Shown here piece after piece: positions 11,176 to 23,427 of a stretch of DNA of 64,000 bases. The number at the start of each line of letters is the position of its first letter. The first letter of the stretch is position 1. The notes below the pieces were generated by a model, which saw only the letters and a program-made list of their open reading frames with translations, was not told the DNA's origin and did no database searches. The position numbers and the translations under genes are program-made. This DNA comes from Thelephora terrestris (taxonomy: Eukaryota; Basidiomycota; Agaricomycetes; Thelephorales; Thelephoraceae), in the NCBI GenBank assembly GCA_015956445.1, contig WIUZ02000001.1:4154001-4218000 (forward strand), written 5' to 3'.

Positions 11176-12580
11176 CTATTGCTCAAAAGTACTCTGATCA
11201 AACAGGTAGTTGGCTGCCATCTCTTCATTCTTATCACACGCAAAGTAAGCCTCGATAGCCTGTTGCTGGGAGAATCCAAGGGCTTCCAGCTATCATTGAG
11301 TAGAATTTGTAAGATCGAGGATTTTTTGCAACAATACAAGAAACGTACTCTCGCAATTGCAGCCCTTTCCTCCGGGGTAACGCTCAACACGTGGGCGCCT
11401 GGTGGAACGGGACCCTCATCATCGCCCTCCGCAGGTTCATCACCAGCCGATTGGAGAATTTCACGGATGACTTCTTCAGGATGTGCCCCAAGTTGCTGCA
11501 ACAGCGCGGGATTTGTCGCAGCGATCTGTTGTATCAACGCCTGTGTCATCGCAGGATTCTGAGCCATGACCTGACGCATATTTGCCAGCTGGCCCGGGGA
11601 AAGCTGGGGCATTCCTCCGCCTGCCCCACCGAATCCCCCAGGGCCCTGTTGCCGTTGCTGCTGTTGTTGTTGAGCGAGTTGGAAGAGGTTGGCGGGAGCG
11701 GCTTGTTGGAGCGGTTGCTGAGCGGGAGCCGGATCACTGGTAGGTTGCTGGGGTTGTGCTGGTTGGCTGGCGGGCTGTTCGTTGGGTCGTGGAGCCAGCT
11801 CGGCTTGAACATGGTCAGGGATCCCCTGATCCACCATGAGATGAGCATACACGCGCAAGCGATTCGAACGGCGAGTTTGCTCACAGTCATGAGATATTCC
11901 ACGGCACGATCTGGGTTGTTGAAACTGGCTCGCATCGCCCTCTGGGCTTCCTCACGAGCAAAACCCATCTCGACCATGTTGTCGATCGCAGCCGCGAGAG
12001 CAGAGCCGGTTAAGAAACCACTACCTGTACCACTGACTGTCGGGGATTGGGTGGGTTGTTCTGTTGGTGATTGAGTTGGTTGAGGAGCGGGTTCAGTCGG
12101 AGGTTGGGCGGGTGGAGCTGGTTGGGTTGGTAGGGCAGGCTGAACTGGCTGCGCAGGGGCGGTACTGGAGGAAGCAGCCGGCGTGGCCTTCGGCTGTGAG
12201 AAGGGTTTTGATGAGCCTCTGGACATCGGTTGGAGGGGGTTTTATCACCTTTGAGACCATCAACACCAGGAAGTCTTTCTCTCGAATCTCGCAAGACTCT
12301 ACGGTCTTCTCGTCCGGTAGGACTTTACCTAAATGTAGGTAGTGAGGTGATTGACTGAGCGTAAATCAAAAGATTTTGCTGCTCCTAACCGGAATAGATG
12401 AGCTTCTGATTGGCTACAGCGTGACCATGGATGTCCTCGATCCGTTTCTTTACGTCTGCAACTGTATCTTCCCCCTCTGCATCAACCTGTGTTCCGAGGT
12501 GAACAAGAGATCGGAGAGGGGATCTAAAAACGAGATACCTGGAAGATTTTCTGCTGAAGTGTTTTGATCGTGATCTTCAT
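11176..12580 (-). CDS. RAD23: RAD23-type UBL-UBA proteasome shuttle
   Basis: The six exons on the minus strand are 12539-12580, 12390-12486, 12249-12328, 11885-12193, 11349-11825 and 11176-11289 (372 aa, phases consistent throughout). Residues 1-73 form the ubiquitin-like domain, starting [20 protein letters not shown] and including [16 protein letters not shown] Pro/Gln/Ala-rich linker follows. UBA1 lies near 135-175, ending in EYLMTGIPDHVQ. The XPC-binding (STI1-like) segment lies near 240-300, around [18 protein letters not shown]2 occupies 335-372 ([20 protein letters not shown]). RAD23 carries ubiquitylated cargo to the proteasome through its UBL and stabilises XPC/Rad4 in nucleotide excision repair. 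The gene shares a 195-base divergent promoter with the LRR gene at 12776. Confidence 0.97.
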
Positions 12581-12775
12581 CTCTAATGAGCGTACAAGAT
12601 GGTGGTAGAAAAGAAAGAAGACAATGAACAAGAGTTGACGCAAGCGTGCGACTATTGACCCGATCAGGCTGAGTCTGTTGATAGCCTAAGCCGCCCCGCC
12701 TGGCGCCATCCTGCTTGAACCAGCAAGCACCATCTCTCATCGCACCCCACGACATCACCGACGACGCCGAACACC
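12581..12775. promoter_or_regulatory. Shared divergent promoter of RAD23 and the LRR gene
   Basis: Only 195 bases separate the two start codons (12580 minus, 12776 plus), so both promoters and 5' UTRs must lie here. I see no clear TATA box. Co-regulation is possible but not shown. Confidence 0.6.
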
Positions 12776-14926
12776 ATGGAGGCAGAGGCCGGAGATGACT
12801 ACCTCCGACGTGTTTCCCGGTTCATCAGAGCCAACGCACTGAGTTTGGCGGAAGGCGGATTTGGCCACCGACGTTACGCGCCTCGACGTCAAGACTCGGG
12901 CAACGTATACAATCCACTTTACTGGGTCGGTCTCGACGGCTCTTCCCAGCAGCAAGCAGGGCAAGCGAAACCTATAACCTTTACCATCGATACCCACCAC
13001 CTCTCCTATATCCTCATTCGTTTGGAGGCTCTCGGCATCAATGTCGGCACACTCGACGTCAAACTAGAGAACCCCTCTCGTCCGACGAGCTACATCAACT
13101 TCGCTCCATCCGATAAGACAGACACCCTCTCCTTGTCGTCTTTTCGTTCGTCTCTTTCTGCGGTTTCGAACCTTTCTTTAGGTCCGAGCTGGTGGAGCAA
13201 GCCAGCGCCACCCAACATCGACGTGGAACTTAAGTACATTTACAGCAGCTTCACAAAACTTCCTGCACTCTCTGTACGTTCCCCGGGCCCCAAGTTCATC
13301 AGCGAGCTCAAGAACGATCCGCCCAACGATTGCGCGATTCCGCTGGATTCATTCAAAAACCTACAATCCTTGGAATGCGTTGATGTTGATCCACGTGTTC
13401 TTCTTGGCTGGGACAGGGTGGCAGAAGGCGTGCGGAGCTTAACGATAAAGCGTGGGGGTATGGAAGACGTATCCGATGTGTTCATTGGACTCGTGCTCGA
13501 TGATCAGGCCACCCGAGAGGGTCAGCGGACCACGCTCAGGAGGAAGCGAGTTTCCTCCAGACCATCACGTCAAGAGTCCTTCCACGGCACCCGATTACCG
13601 GATTCCGTCCCTGAAGTCTCAGAAGATGCGCATACAGACGAGGAGCCTGCAGATGCTCCGAAATTACCTTCTTGGAAGTGGGGCTGTTTGAAACATCTCT
13701 CCCTTGCCGATAACTCCCTCACCCTTTTCCCGACCACCCCGCTTCCTTATCTCACTTCCGTTACTCACCTTGATCTCTCCTCCAACCTACTGGTGTCGAT
13801 TCCTCCCGGATTATCCGCGTTGTACAACCTCCTCTCACTCAATCTGTCTGATAATATGATTGATTCTGTGCTGGGGATCTATCAACGACTTGGCTCTATC
13901 ACCTCCATTAACCTGTCCAAAAACCGGTTAGAATCTATTTGTGGGCTTGAGCGGTTGGTCGCGTTAGAGCGCGTCGATATTCGGTACAACATCCTGGAAG
14001 AGAGCGCCGAGGTCGGTCGACTAGCTCTCCTTCCAAATATCAAGGAGATTTGGGTTGAGGGTAATCCCTTGACCGAGATCGAGGAGGGCCACAGGATACG
14101 GTGTTTCGATTACTTTTGGAAGGAGGCAAAGACTATCACTCTCGATGGCGCTCCGCCGAGCTTCTACGAGAAACGCCATCTCACAGAACCGATACCCGAG
14201 CAAATGAGGTCTTCACGCCCGGTCTCGACGACCATCAGCTCACCCCCTATCATCGCTGTCGGAAACGCCCAACTTGACGCGAAGAAGCCGAGTCCTACAA
14301 TTTCCCCAAGTCCCTCTACCCCCGGTTCCCAGAACGCGAGTCCTGCTCTAGGACCCTCGGTTGTTCAACCCCGCGGACGACGGAAGAAGAACAAGCGGAT
14401 CGTCAATCTTAATGGGGATGCTGATGACACTGGAGAAAGCATCCGAGCTCGCAGCCCTTCAACGGTTGGCATAAAGTCGGAAGGAAAAGCTGTAGCCAAA
14501 CCGCACACGGAAGGACCTTCCTCACCGCCCGTTTCTCCTCCGATGAACGGACCAATAAATCCTAAACGAGCCGTCCCACAACCGCCGGACCATCTCGTGG
14601 TCTGTTCACCTCCAAAGAAGGGCTCGCGCCACACCCGGGGGAGGACAGAGGGCAGTTCAACCGTGGAGGATATTGGAGAGCTTCCTCCGCTCTCCTCCCT
14701 TTCTCTTGCTACCGTGGGATCGTTGAAACTCAAATCCAAGGCAGCGATCCGAAGGGCCCGGGCCACCGCATCCACGTTTGACCCACCAGGAGGCGCGGGC
14801 GACCCAGGCCAGAGCCCTGAAGCGTTCAGGGCGAAGATTGAGGCACTGCGGTCGGATATGGGTGACGGGTGGCTCAAAGTGCTGAATCAGAGTCATCTGG
14901 GATCACCGGGAGTCGCTTCTGGATAG
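12776..14926 (+). CDS. Leucine-rich repeat protein resembling STK11IP
   Basis: A single uninterrupted frame of 716 aa. An N-terminal helical/beta region (1-290) precedes a run of canonical LRRs at about 300-440: LKHLSLADNSLTLFP, VTHLDLSSNLLVSIP, LLSLNLSDNMIDSV, ITSINLSKNRLESI and VERVDIRYN-like. The LRR cap has IWVEGNPL and then RCFDYFWKEAKTITLDG. The C-terminal 270 residues are disordered, rich in Ser/Pro and basic patches. The order (long N-terminal region, LRRs, E-GNPL cap, disordered tail) recalls human STK11IP/LIP1 and related fungal LRR proteins. That is a resemblance, not proven orthology. Lack of introns is unusual next to its many-exon neighbours. Probably a cytoplasmic scaffold. Confidence 0.8.
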   Translation: MEAEAGDDYLRRVSRFIRANALSLAEGGFGHRRYAPRRQDSGNVYNPLYWVGLDGSSQQQAGQAKPITFTIDTHHLSYILIRLEALGINVGTLDVKLENPSRPTSYINFAPSDKTDTLSLSSFRSSLSAVSNLSLGPSWWSKPAPPNIDVELKYIYSSFTKLPALSVRSPGPKFISELKNDPPNDCAIPLDSFKNLQSLECVDVDPRVLLGWDRVAEGVRSLTIKRGGMEDVSDVFIGLVLDDQATREGQRTTLRRKRVSSRPSRQESFHGTRLPDSVPEVSEDAHTDEEPADAPKLPSWKWGCLKHLSLADNSLTLFPTTPLPYLTSVTHLDLSSNLLVSIPPGLSALYNLLSLNLSDNMIDSVLGIYQRLGSITSINLSKNRLESICGLERLVALERVDIRYNILEESAEVGRLALLPNIKEIWVEGNPLTEIEEGHRIRCFDYFWKEAKTITLDGAPPSFYEKRHLTEPIPEQMRSSRPVSTTISSPPIIAVGNAQLDAKKPSPTISPSPSTPGSQNASPALGPSVVQPRGRRKKNKRIVNLNGDADDTGESIRARSPSTVGIKSEGKAVAKPHTEGPSSPPVSPPMNGPINPKRAVPQPPDHLVVCSPPKKGSRHTRGRTEGSSTVEDIGELPPLSSLSLATVGSLKLKSKAAIRRARATASTFDPPGGAGDPGQSPEAFRAKIEALRSDMGDGWLKVLNQSHLGSPGVASG

Positions 14927-15248
14927 GTATTGTGGATCTCAGATACCTGGAAAACTTGTCTCTGAAGCTCTCCTGCAGATGTTGTTCTTCATGCTTTTCT
15001 TGTCTTCATTTTTCTATGCTGGAGGATTTTGCTCGTATTTAGCTTTGATAAGTATCTGTCAGAACGTTACACTTGTGCTTAGGTAATCGACGGGCGAATT
15101 ACCGAAAAGAGATTTGCACCACGGCCCTCTTCCTTACTCGCCTCCCTGAGCCGCTTGAGCTGCCACCACCCAAACACACCACCTCCGTCGGTCCTTACTT
15201 TCCTTTATAACCCCCCCTCTCTATACACGTACGCGCATAAATCCAACC
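14927..15248. other. Intergenic, ARF6 promoter region
   Basis: This 322-base spacer is pyrimidine-rich near its right end, with TTTATAAC at about 15204-15211 before the start at 15249. This is a possible weak TATA element. No gene is seen. Confidence 0.4.
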
Positions 15249-16193
<945 letters not shown>

Positions 16194-17542
16194 GCGACAG
16201 TCCCTTCGTCGCCCTCGGGTTGAGCGCATCGCCGTGTTGTGTTTGTTCATTTGTGTCCTATTGATATCTCCGTCCACACCCTCCGCTTCCTGTTTATGAT
16301 ACCCTCGTCTCTTCCTTCTCGCACCCAATCTATTCTTGATTGATTGCAAGCCCCCACAACATCCCTTTTTCGCTAATCGCGCCCCATGCCCACCGATTAC
16401 TCTTTGATCATATGACGCATGCAATGCCCTGAACGAACCCGTCATCCTGGATTCTCCGCTTTCCACTGGTCCCCTCTAGCGTCTCTCCCCCCCCCCTCTG
16501 TGCACATTTTCTGCGACTGGCCCTCAAACAAATCCCATCATGGCATCTTTTTGCTGCTCATTAAACGCTTAATAGAACGATGGGAAATTCCGTTTCATCT
16601 TTTCCGTTCCCCGATCTTTGTGCCTTTTCTCTCTCTTCTCTCCTATATTTTCTCATCTTGAGTACGTAGCTTTGTAGCAAATCTCGTCTAGGTCTCTCCA
16701 ATCTTCCCCTTTGTGAAGGCTCCGAGAGTGGGATGGTTTACCGTGTCACGAAATCCGAATAGTGCTTTGCATTGAGATCAAAGAATGAGCTTGAGGTCAG
16801 CCGCTCGGGTCGTGCTCAAACTGGGGAAAGGCTATTAACCGGCATTGTTGTGACTGGTTAAACTGGAATCAACCTCGAAGTCGGGCTCGGAGGGAGGACC
16901 GTCGCATCAACCTTCATCAAGGCGGTGGGTCCTATGGCTACCCTCACGCAAGGCTGGCAACATTTGGAACTGGAAGCCTGACGACCTACGAGAACCATCG
17001 ATTAACTTGCAAGTATGCTGAGGATTCGAATACTCTGAATTTGAGGCTGGATTCTAGCCTAGATTTGACGTTCAACTGCCTAAGCGCGAGATACCCAAAT
17101 GCCTTGAAGAATTGAAGGCAATCGTATGTATATGACTGGGTTCGACCGGCATACACATGTCTTTCCTTGGTTTCTCGAGATAGCTGTGGCGACCCCTCCA
17201 GGTTGGGCCCAAGCCGCACCGAACGTCCCGTGTCTTGGGGGATTCATGTCTAGCTAGATGAGAGTGATCGGATTTCGAACTGTTCCGAGCTCTCTAGATA
17301 GTACTTACATCCGCACTACTCTACTGTATACCCTATTTACTCTTATCCCTCCTCCCCTACTCCAGACGGACGGATTGAAACACAGCAGACGCAGATGCAG
17401 CCGCTGGCCGAGCGATCAAATGTTCTTACGTATCGAATCGCCTCATCATTGCGTCTTTCAAATTTGTAAATCAATGCATCGCCTATCCTGTATTCTGACC
17501 AGCGCCAGCGTGCCCCCACGACCTTTAACTTCAACGCCCAAG
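16194..17542. other. Intergenic, nothing recognised
   Basis: This 1.35 kb spacer between ARF6 and cysteine synthase has pyrimidine-rich stretches near 16440-16640. It has no coding frame with family resemblance, no RNA gene and no repeat that I can support. Confidence 0.45.
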
Positions 17543-18957
17543 ATGTTGGTGTCGGTTCGAACCCTTACCGCACGAAATTCACAGAGTCTTCGGCTGCAAC
17601 TTTGCCGGTCGTTTACTTCTGGAACCGTTGACGGCTTCACAGGTGCTATCGGGAACACCCCCTTGGTGAGTGTCGGACAGGCGCGGTTGTATGCGCACGT
17701 TATTCCTCTCCTTCGCCTGGCCTATACTTCGAGGAGGGAAGAAAGCGTTCTAAACGGTCTGGGTTGCTGATACGTGTGGTTTCACTAGATTTATCTCAAA
17801 AAGTTGTCTGAGAAGACTGGATGTAAGATTTACGGAAAAGCCGAGTTTCAAAACCCTGGAGGCAGCGTCAAGGATCGGGCGGCTCTGGGGATCATCAAGG
17901 ACGCTGAAGCTTCCGGGAGGTCCGTTTCTCATGATCTGCGCAACACTGTTCTGGCATCTTTAGGTCTCACGTCGTGACATTGGAAGGTTAAAACCCGGAG
18001 GCACGGTAGTCGAGGGAACGGCTGGGAACACCGGGATCGGTCTCGCACACGTGTGTAGAGCTAGGGGGTACCGATGCATCATTTTCATGCCAAACACTCA
18101 AGTACGGCCATTCGTGCCCAAACACTTCACTGTCCTGACCTTCAATTTTCCTTTCGCCAGAGTCAGGAAAAAATCGACCTCCTCAAAATGCTCGGAGCTG
18201 AGGTATACCCAGTACCTGCGGTGGCTTACGAGCACCCGAGAAACTACAATCACCAGGCGAAAGAATTTGCCGAACAACTTCCCAATGCCGTATGGACGGA
18301 TCAATTCGATAACGTCGCGAACGCCAGGGCGCACTACGAAACCACGGGTCCGGAGATCTGGGAGCAGACTGGAGGGACGCTGGACGCTTTCACTTGCGCT
18401 ACGGGTACGGGTGGAACACTCGCGGGTGTCGGCAAGTTTTTGAAGGAGAAGAGCGGTGGGAAGACGCAGGTCTGGTTGGCTGATCCTCCTGGGAGCGTGT
18501 TGCATTCGTATGTGCAGAGTGGGGGGAAGTTGAAAGAGAGGGCTGGCGGATCGATCACAGAAGGTCCTTCCTCGTTTTTTTCTTCTTCCATCGCGTCTGG
18601 CGCATGGCTGAATTGAATTGTATCTTAGGTATCGGTCAAGGACGTATCACGAACAACCTCGGGACGTTCGTCACAGACGTCGACGGATCTCTGCACATCC
18701 CGGACGAAGAGTCCATCGAGATGGTGTATGATGTCCTTGACACCGAAGGCCTGTACCTCGGCGCGAGCTCCGCGTTGAACGTCGTAGCTGCATACAAGCT
18801 AGCTCAGGAACTCGGCCCTGGCAAGACCATCGCGACGATCCTTTGCGATGGCGCTTATAGGTACCAGAGCAGACTCTTCTCGAAGAAGTGGTTGGAGGCT
18901 AAGGGTTTGGTGGGTGCCATTCCTGAACATTTGAAGAAGTACGCTGTGTTGGATTAG
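17543..18957 (+). CDS. Cysteine synthase-like PLP enzyme, mitochondrial type
   Basis: The exons 17543-17665, 17789-17919, 17987-18101, 18161-18563 and 18629-18957 give 366 aa. The first 30 residues are Arg/Ser-rich without acids ([20 protein letters not shown]), a likely mitochondrial presequence. The fold type II PLP family features follow: GAIGNTPL, then [10 protein letters not shown] with the Schiff-base Lys69, and [13 protein letters not shown] for phosphate and substrate. [12 protein letters not shown] is the PLP-phosphate loop. Overall wording is closest to the Mcy1/YGR012W branch of fungal cysteine synthases. These make cysteine from O-acetylserine and sulfide or have related beta-substitution activity. 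A broken partial copy of exons 1-2, with intron 1, sits at 34485-34766. Confidence 0.93.
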
Positions 18958-19403
18958 CTCATACGCAAGTGTCCCCCTATCACTGCTCGGTGGAGAAATT
19001 TGTGTGCCGATCAGTTTGTGCGACAACGCCGAAGAGTCCATATCTTCTGATCACGATGGCCCACCTCCGAGAGGTTGAAGAGGGCGCTTACGCTGGGCCC
19101 TTGCATCTACCGTGCGTCACCTTCGAACAAGGTCTTTGCCGGGGCAATAGAACAAATATCGGTTAGCTCAATCAGAGGGAGTCAGGTCACCGAAAGCAGG
19201 TTGCGTACGGAAGATCATACTGAGTATCTTAGAAACTGCTTTTGGGGACGGAAACACGAAGAATGACAGGCCCCGTTTCGTGGTAATTAAAGCAAGGGGA
19301 AGTAAGGTACCGTTATTAGAAGGGTGAGATGATGCAAAGAACGTGTGCGCGAATAAATACAATAATTCACGTGGTGGTGGAGGGGATGGGGTTCGAGATA
19401 GGC
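18958..19403. other. 3' region between convergent genes
   Basis: This 446-base spacer separates the stops of cysteine synthase (+) and the AlkB-like gene (-). It presumably holds both 3' UTRs. No gene is seen. Confidence 0.45.
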
Positions 19404-22400
19404 TCATCGCCAGGCTCCTTGAGTCCAGTTTTCGGGTCTAATTTCGCGGGCGGTCACCGCGATTCTGAATCCAATGGGACACACGGTATGCCTGCAAAAC
19501 GACGATAAGACAGTAAGCGGGACCTTGGCCTGTGTAGCAAAGTACTTACTCATAAACTGCCTGAATTCTAGCCCCTTCCATGACGACGACACTAAGTAAC
19601 CATGCGTCACGAAAATCTTACAGGGCTCAAAATGTTTGCAACTTACTCTCCCTACACACAATCGAGATGAATTGCCGCCCGAAATAGTTAAGAATAGAAA
19701 GACGTACGTGACGCAGAACGAGGGTCAAAACGACCGTCTTTTTGTCTTCCAGCGTGCGAAACTTCATGATCGCGGGGCTTCCCATACTCAGCGACGCAAC
19801 TATAGGGCCGAGACCGCGTTCTCCATCCGTGTGGAACCCCATGGATTGTTTTTCCATGTATGCAGCTGTGAGGAGCTCGTTGAAGGGCGGTCGTTCACCT
19901 AACATGATTGCAGCGCGAGTGCGTATGAGTTCAAGTGCTTGGAGCACGCAAGGTGGGCACTGATCAAATGGCAGCGTCTTGTCTGCTGCCCCGACGTACT
20001 ACAAGCCGTGGGTATAGAGGGCTAGAAAGAACAGATTCCAACAAACCTGGTATGGTTCTCCAGCTTTGCAACACAAAGTCAGGACGTCTGAAGGCAGTAA
20101 TTTTTCCGGGACTCACAGTTCTGAGAGAAGTAGTTCGTAAGGAACTCTCCTCGACCTTTACAGAACCCATCAGGGGTTCAGGATATGTGAGGATCAAATG
20201 AAGGACTCACAGACGTGCGCCTTCATGGGGAACCTGCGGAAAGGTAGGTTACCATTGTTGGCGTGCTCCTGGAATCTCTTGAATATGTGGTTGGTTTCTG
20301 TGTTGTATCTCGCGCTGCCTGTGATCAAGTGAATCTTGCCGCTGCATGCATTTGATGAGTTGGGGGACGAATTTTCATGGCAATAGGCTTACCGGTTATG
20401 GGGAAAGATGAAAGTGAAAGCCCCGAGCTGATCACGAATACCCGCGATCTTGGTGATTCCTGTTTGAATGATCGTTGAGCCATTGCCTTTCGTGAAGAAC
20501 GAGACGAGATATGGAACCTGAAACTGGATTCACATCGCAGGTCTCGAAAGGTTGGTTCGGAGAGAGACCCCAGAACTCCCTGTGGTCTCGTATCTTACCC
20601 TTAACAGGTAGTATCACCTGCGAACCGCGAGTTAGCCAGGCGAGCAACGGTGGGACACAACAAGCACACCCCGCACGAAGAACATTCCCACTGTTCCCAC
20701 TTGGTCCTAATTGGAGTCTGAATCTACTCTCCCTCTTCACCACCCGTTACGGTTCACTCACCGACACGATAGCCGCCCACAACGCCGGCAGTGCCACCCG
20801 TGGTGAAAGAGTGGAGTGGTGACGATGCCATTCTTGGCCTCCAAGACAGGTTCGGGGATACGCACAGCCGGTCTCTTCGTCTTTGGGTTGGGTCGGGCCG
20901 CCAAGAAGGCTTCAGTATACGTCAGAAGCGCGGTGGTCGCATCGCTATCGCACAGCTGGAAATGGAACTCGCAAGTGGGCCAAAGGCACATCCAACCTTG
21001 CTCGTAGATTCGGGGGGAGGTTTTCCCGCAGGAAAAACATGACATATCGTGAACGTTCTGGAACCCTTTTCCGATGTCAGCCCTCCAGATAGGAGACTCG
21101 TTCCCTGTCGCCCTTCGTACCATTAGTCGCCGGAGGTGGCATAATTGCCGCTGGAAGCAATTCAGCCACGGAACACGGAAATGGGGGGAAGAGAACTCAC
21201 ACGGAAACCCAACGCACTTGACCCACCAAGGATCACCCTCCCCACAATATTGGAACGCAAACTTGAAGCGTACGGCGCACCCCTCTGCGTTGTCTGCGGG
21301 ATGTTTCTCGGCTGAAAATTCTGTCAGTGTTATACTATCACTCTCTAAGTGGAAAGAACCGACCCCAAAAATTGCGAATAAAGTAGTACCCCAGCACTAC
21401 GTAGGCGTAACCCCTTCCACCGTCTCGTCCTTTTGTGAGATCGAACGGGAAGTGTTCGTACTTGTCATCTGCAATCAAAACGAGCGGTTCCTTCGTTTGC
21501 CAGTTTTTGACAAGTGCTCTGACCGAGAAATCCTTGAACGACTGGTGGTCCGCTTCCAATTCTTTCGAAGCTGCCTTTCCACCACTGAAGAGCAGTCAAC
21601 GTCGTGATAATAAGCGCATTATCTGACCGCACCCATGTGATATGATGAGCCTACCCCCATCCTGCCATATATCCCGCCTTTAATCGAGTCAGAAAAACAC
21701 GGGAACGGGTCTTCATCAAGGGCTCACATGGCACCAAAACAGGACAAGAGGTACCCCTTCGCATAGCCATTACTATAGTAAACGCCGCCCTGGTACGACT
21801 TGAAGAAGTCACAGGTTTCGCAAAGCTCCTGACGTGACTGATCGCCGGTCAGAACCCGGCATACACAAACAACAGATGTGACAACCTTACCTGTGCCCAG
21901 ATGGGAGGATTGCTGGGAAGAGGGGGACGAAATGATCCGGGGACTGCAGCCACAGGAGTGTTACTGAGGTTTTCCAAACTGGTTGGCAAGGTGTCAACGT
22001 TTGGCGCTGGAGCGGAAGTTACGTTGGTGTATGCGGTTGATAAAGGCACCCTAATTTCTGGGGCAATGGGAGGCACAAGTGCGATCGAGGTCTCGGGAGT
22101 GGGCGGAGCTAATGGCTCGAGCAAGGGTATGAGAGGTTCGCTCAGGAAGATGTCCTGATGAACGGGTTCTGCAATCGGCGGTTCCGGCTCAGGGCCCGGG
22201 TCACCAACGGTGGGGGTGTCGACGGCCATTGGGCTGTACTCAGTTTCTTCAGCGGGTTCCTCCATCTTCCGCTTTGAAGGTTTTCCCTTCGCGTAATAAT
22301 TGTTCCTTTTCCTCGTTTTTCTGCGTGGGCCCGAAGAAGAGGGCGGGACGGGGGCGGATAACGATTTCGGGCTGTTGGGCCCGGTAACTGATAGCATTGG

Positions 22401-23265
22401 CTCTGTCTCAGATCGCAAACGCGCGGCGGACGCAGACGCGCCATCCATAGGGTCATCGACGCTCCCATGAACTAATACCTCGGTGAGAGAATCACAAGAG
22501 ATCTCCGGTTCGGGATTGAGCGGGTCGATGAGGGCGTCAATATCCAGGGGTGGAGTAGGGGGAGGCTCATCCGCGGTGCCCATATGTACTTTGTGTGAAG
22601 GATGGTTATCGGGGACACTTTGGTCGGTACTCCCGAGAGAGTGGCCATTCGACGGCAGAATATCGTCTTCACCCTTCGACGACTGTGGCGGTGCCAACGT
22701 GGGGTCGGAAAAGTGGCGATATCCTGCAGACTTCCGGCGGGGCAAAGATTTTTGTCTGTTCACTGGCTTCGGCGTAGGGATACAGCCGGTAGATTTACGC
22801 GCAGATGCGCGCACAGAACGTCTGCGCGCAGGTTGGAAGTCACTCGCAGGTCGAGGGCCACGCTGGTACTCCAGATTGAAGTCTATCCAGAGGCTCTGAT
22901 GCCCAAGTTTCTTCTGCCATGTGCCTATTAAGGCATTCGAAGCCGTTGTCTCATTCCGAGAGAGTAGGTGGTGATAATCGACGTAGAATGAGATGATTTC
23001 TCTGTCTGCTTTGCTATTGTTGAGCGCATTAAATCTGCGCTTTCTCTCGACGCTGCAGACAAAGTTGTAGAATTTTAAAGCCCTGTCAGGCTGAGCGAAA
23101 TGTTTAGGTTACGATGTGTCTGAGGTGCAATGAAGCACGCACCCCATCCTGTACGGCTTGGATGATGTCGACTGCAATTTCCATCTTGTATTCCCGGCAT
23201 GTTCTCGAATCCAGTACCGCGAAAGCCTCCCGAAGCGGTGGCCAATTGAGGAAGCGGTAGGTCAT
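19404..23265 (-). CDS. Large Agaricomycete AlkB-like 2-oxoglutarate/Fe(II) oxygenase
   Basis: The 16-exon model (minus strand) is 23143-23265, 21891-23090, 21755-21837, 21633-21677, 21364-21584, 20762-21311, 20670-20706, 20518-20617, 20393-20486, 20211-20341, 20117-20155, 20047-20063, 19708-19998, 19647-19651, 19550-19591 and 19404-19491. It encodes 1021 aa with all phases closing. The N-terminus starts MTYRFLNWPPLREAF. It is followed by a long disordered Pro/Ser region, then Cys motifs CFSCGKTSPRIYEQGWMC and CRRCGRLSCR with WEQWECSSCG (zinc-ribbon-like). The C-terminal AlkB domain has NYFSQN, the HxD iron ligand in FHTDGERGLGP, and HTVCPIGFRIAVTAR carrying the distal His and 2OG-binding Arg. 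Such enzymes demethylate nucleic acids; the target here is unknown. Exon 14 is only 5 nt. The 31-nt intron 8 and the uninterrupted exon 6 are the least certain parts. Confidence 0.85.
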
Positions 23266-23427
23266 GGCCGTCCAGGAGGAACCTGTGACCGGATTAAGAC
23301 CGGAATCCTGTTCCGTTCCGCTATTTCTCCATGCCCGAGATACACACGCAGTGATCGAGTTCGTAGAATAAACTTTAAGCGTCGCAAAGAGAAAACACGC
23401 TTGTCCCTAAGTATAGTGTATGGTAGT

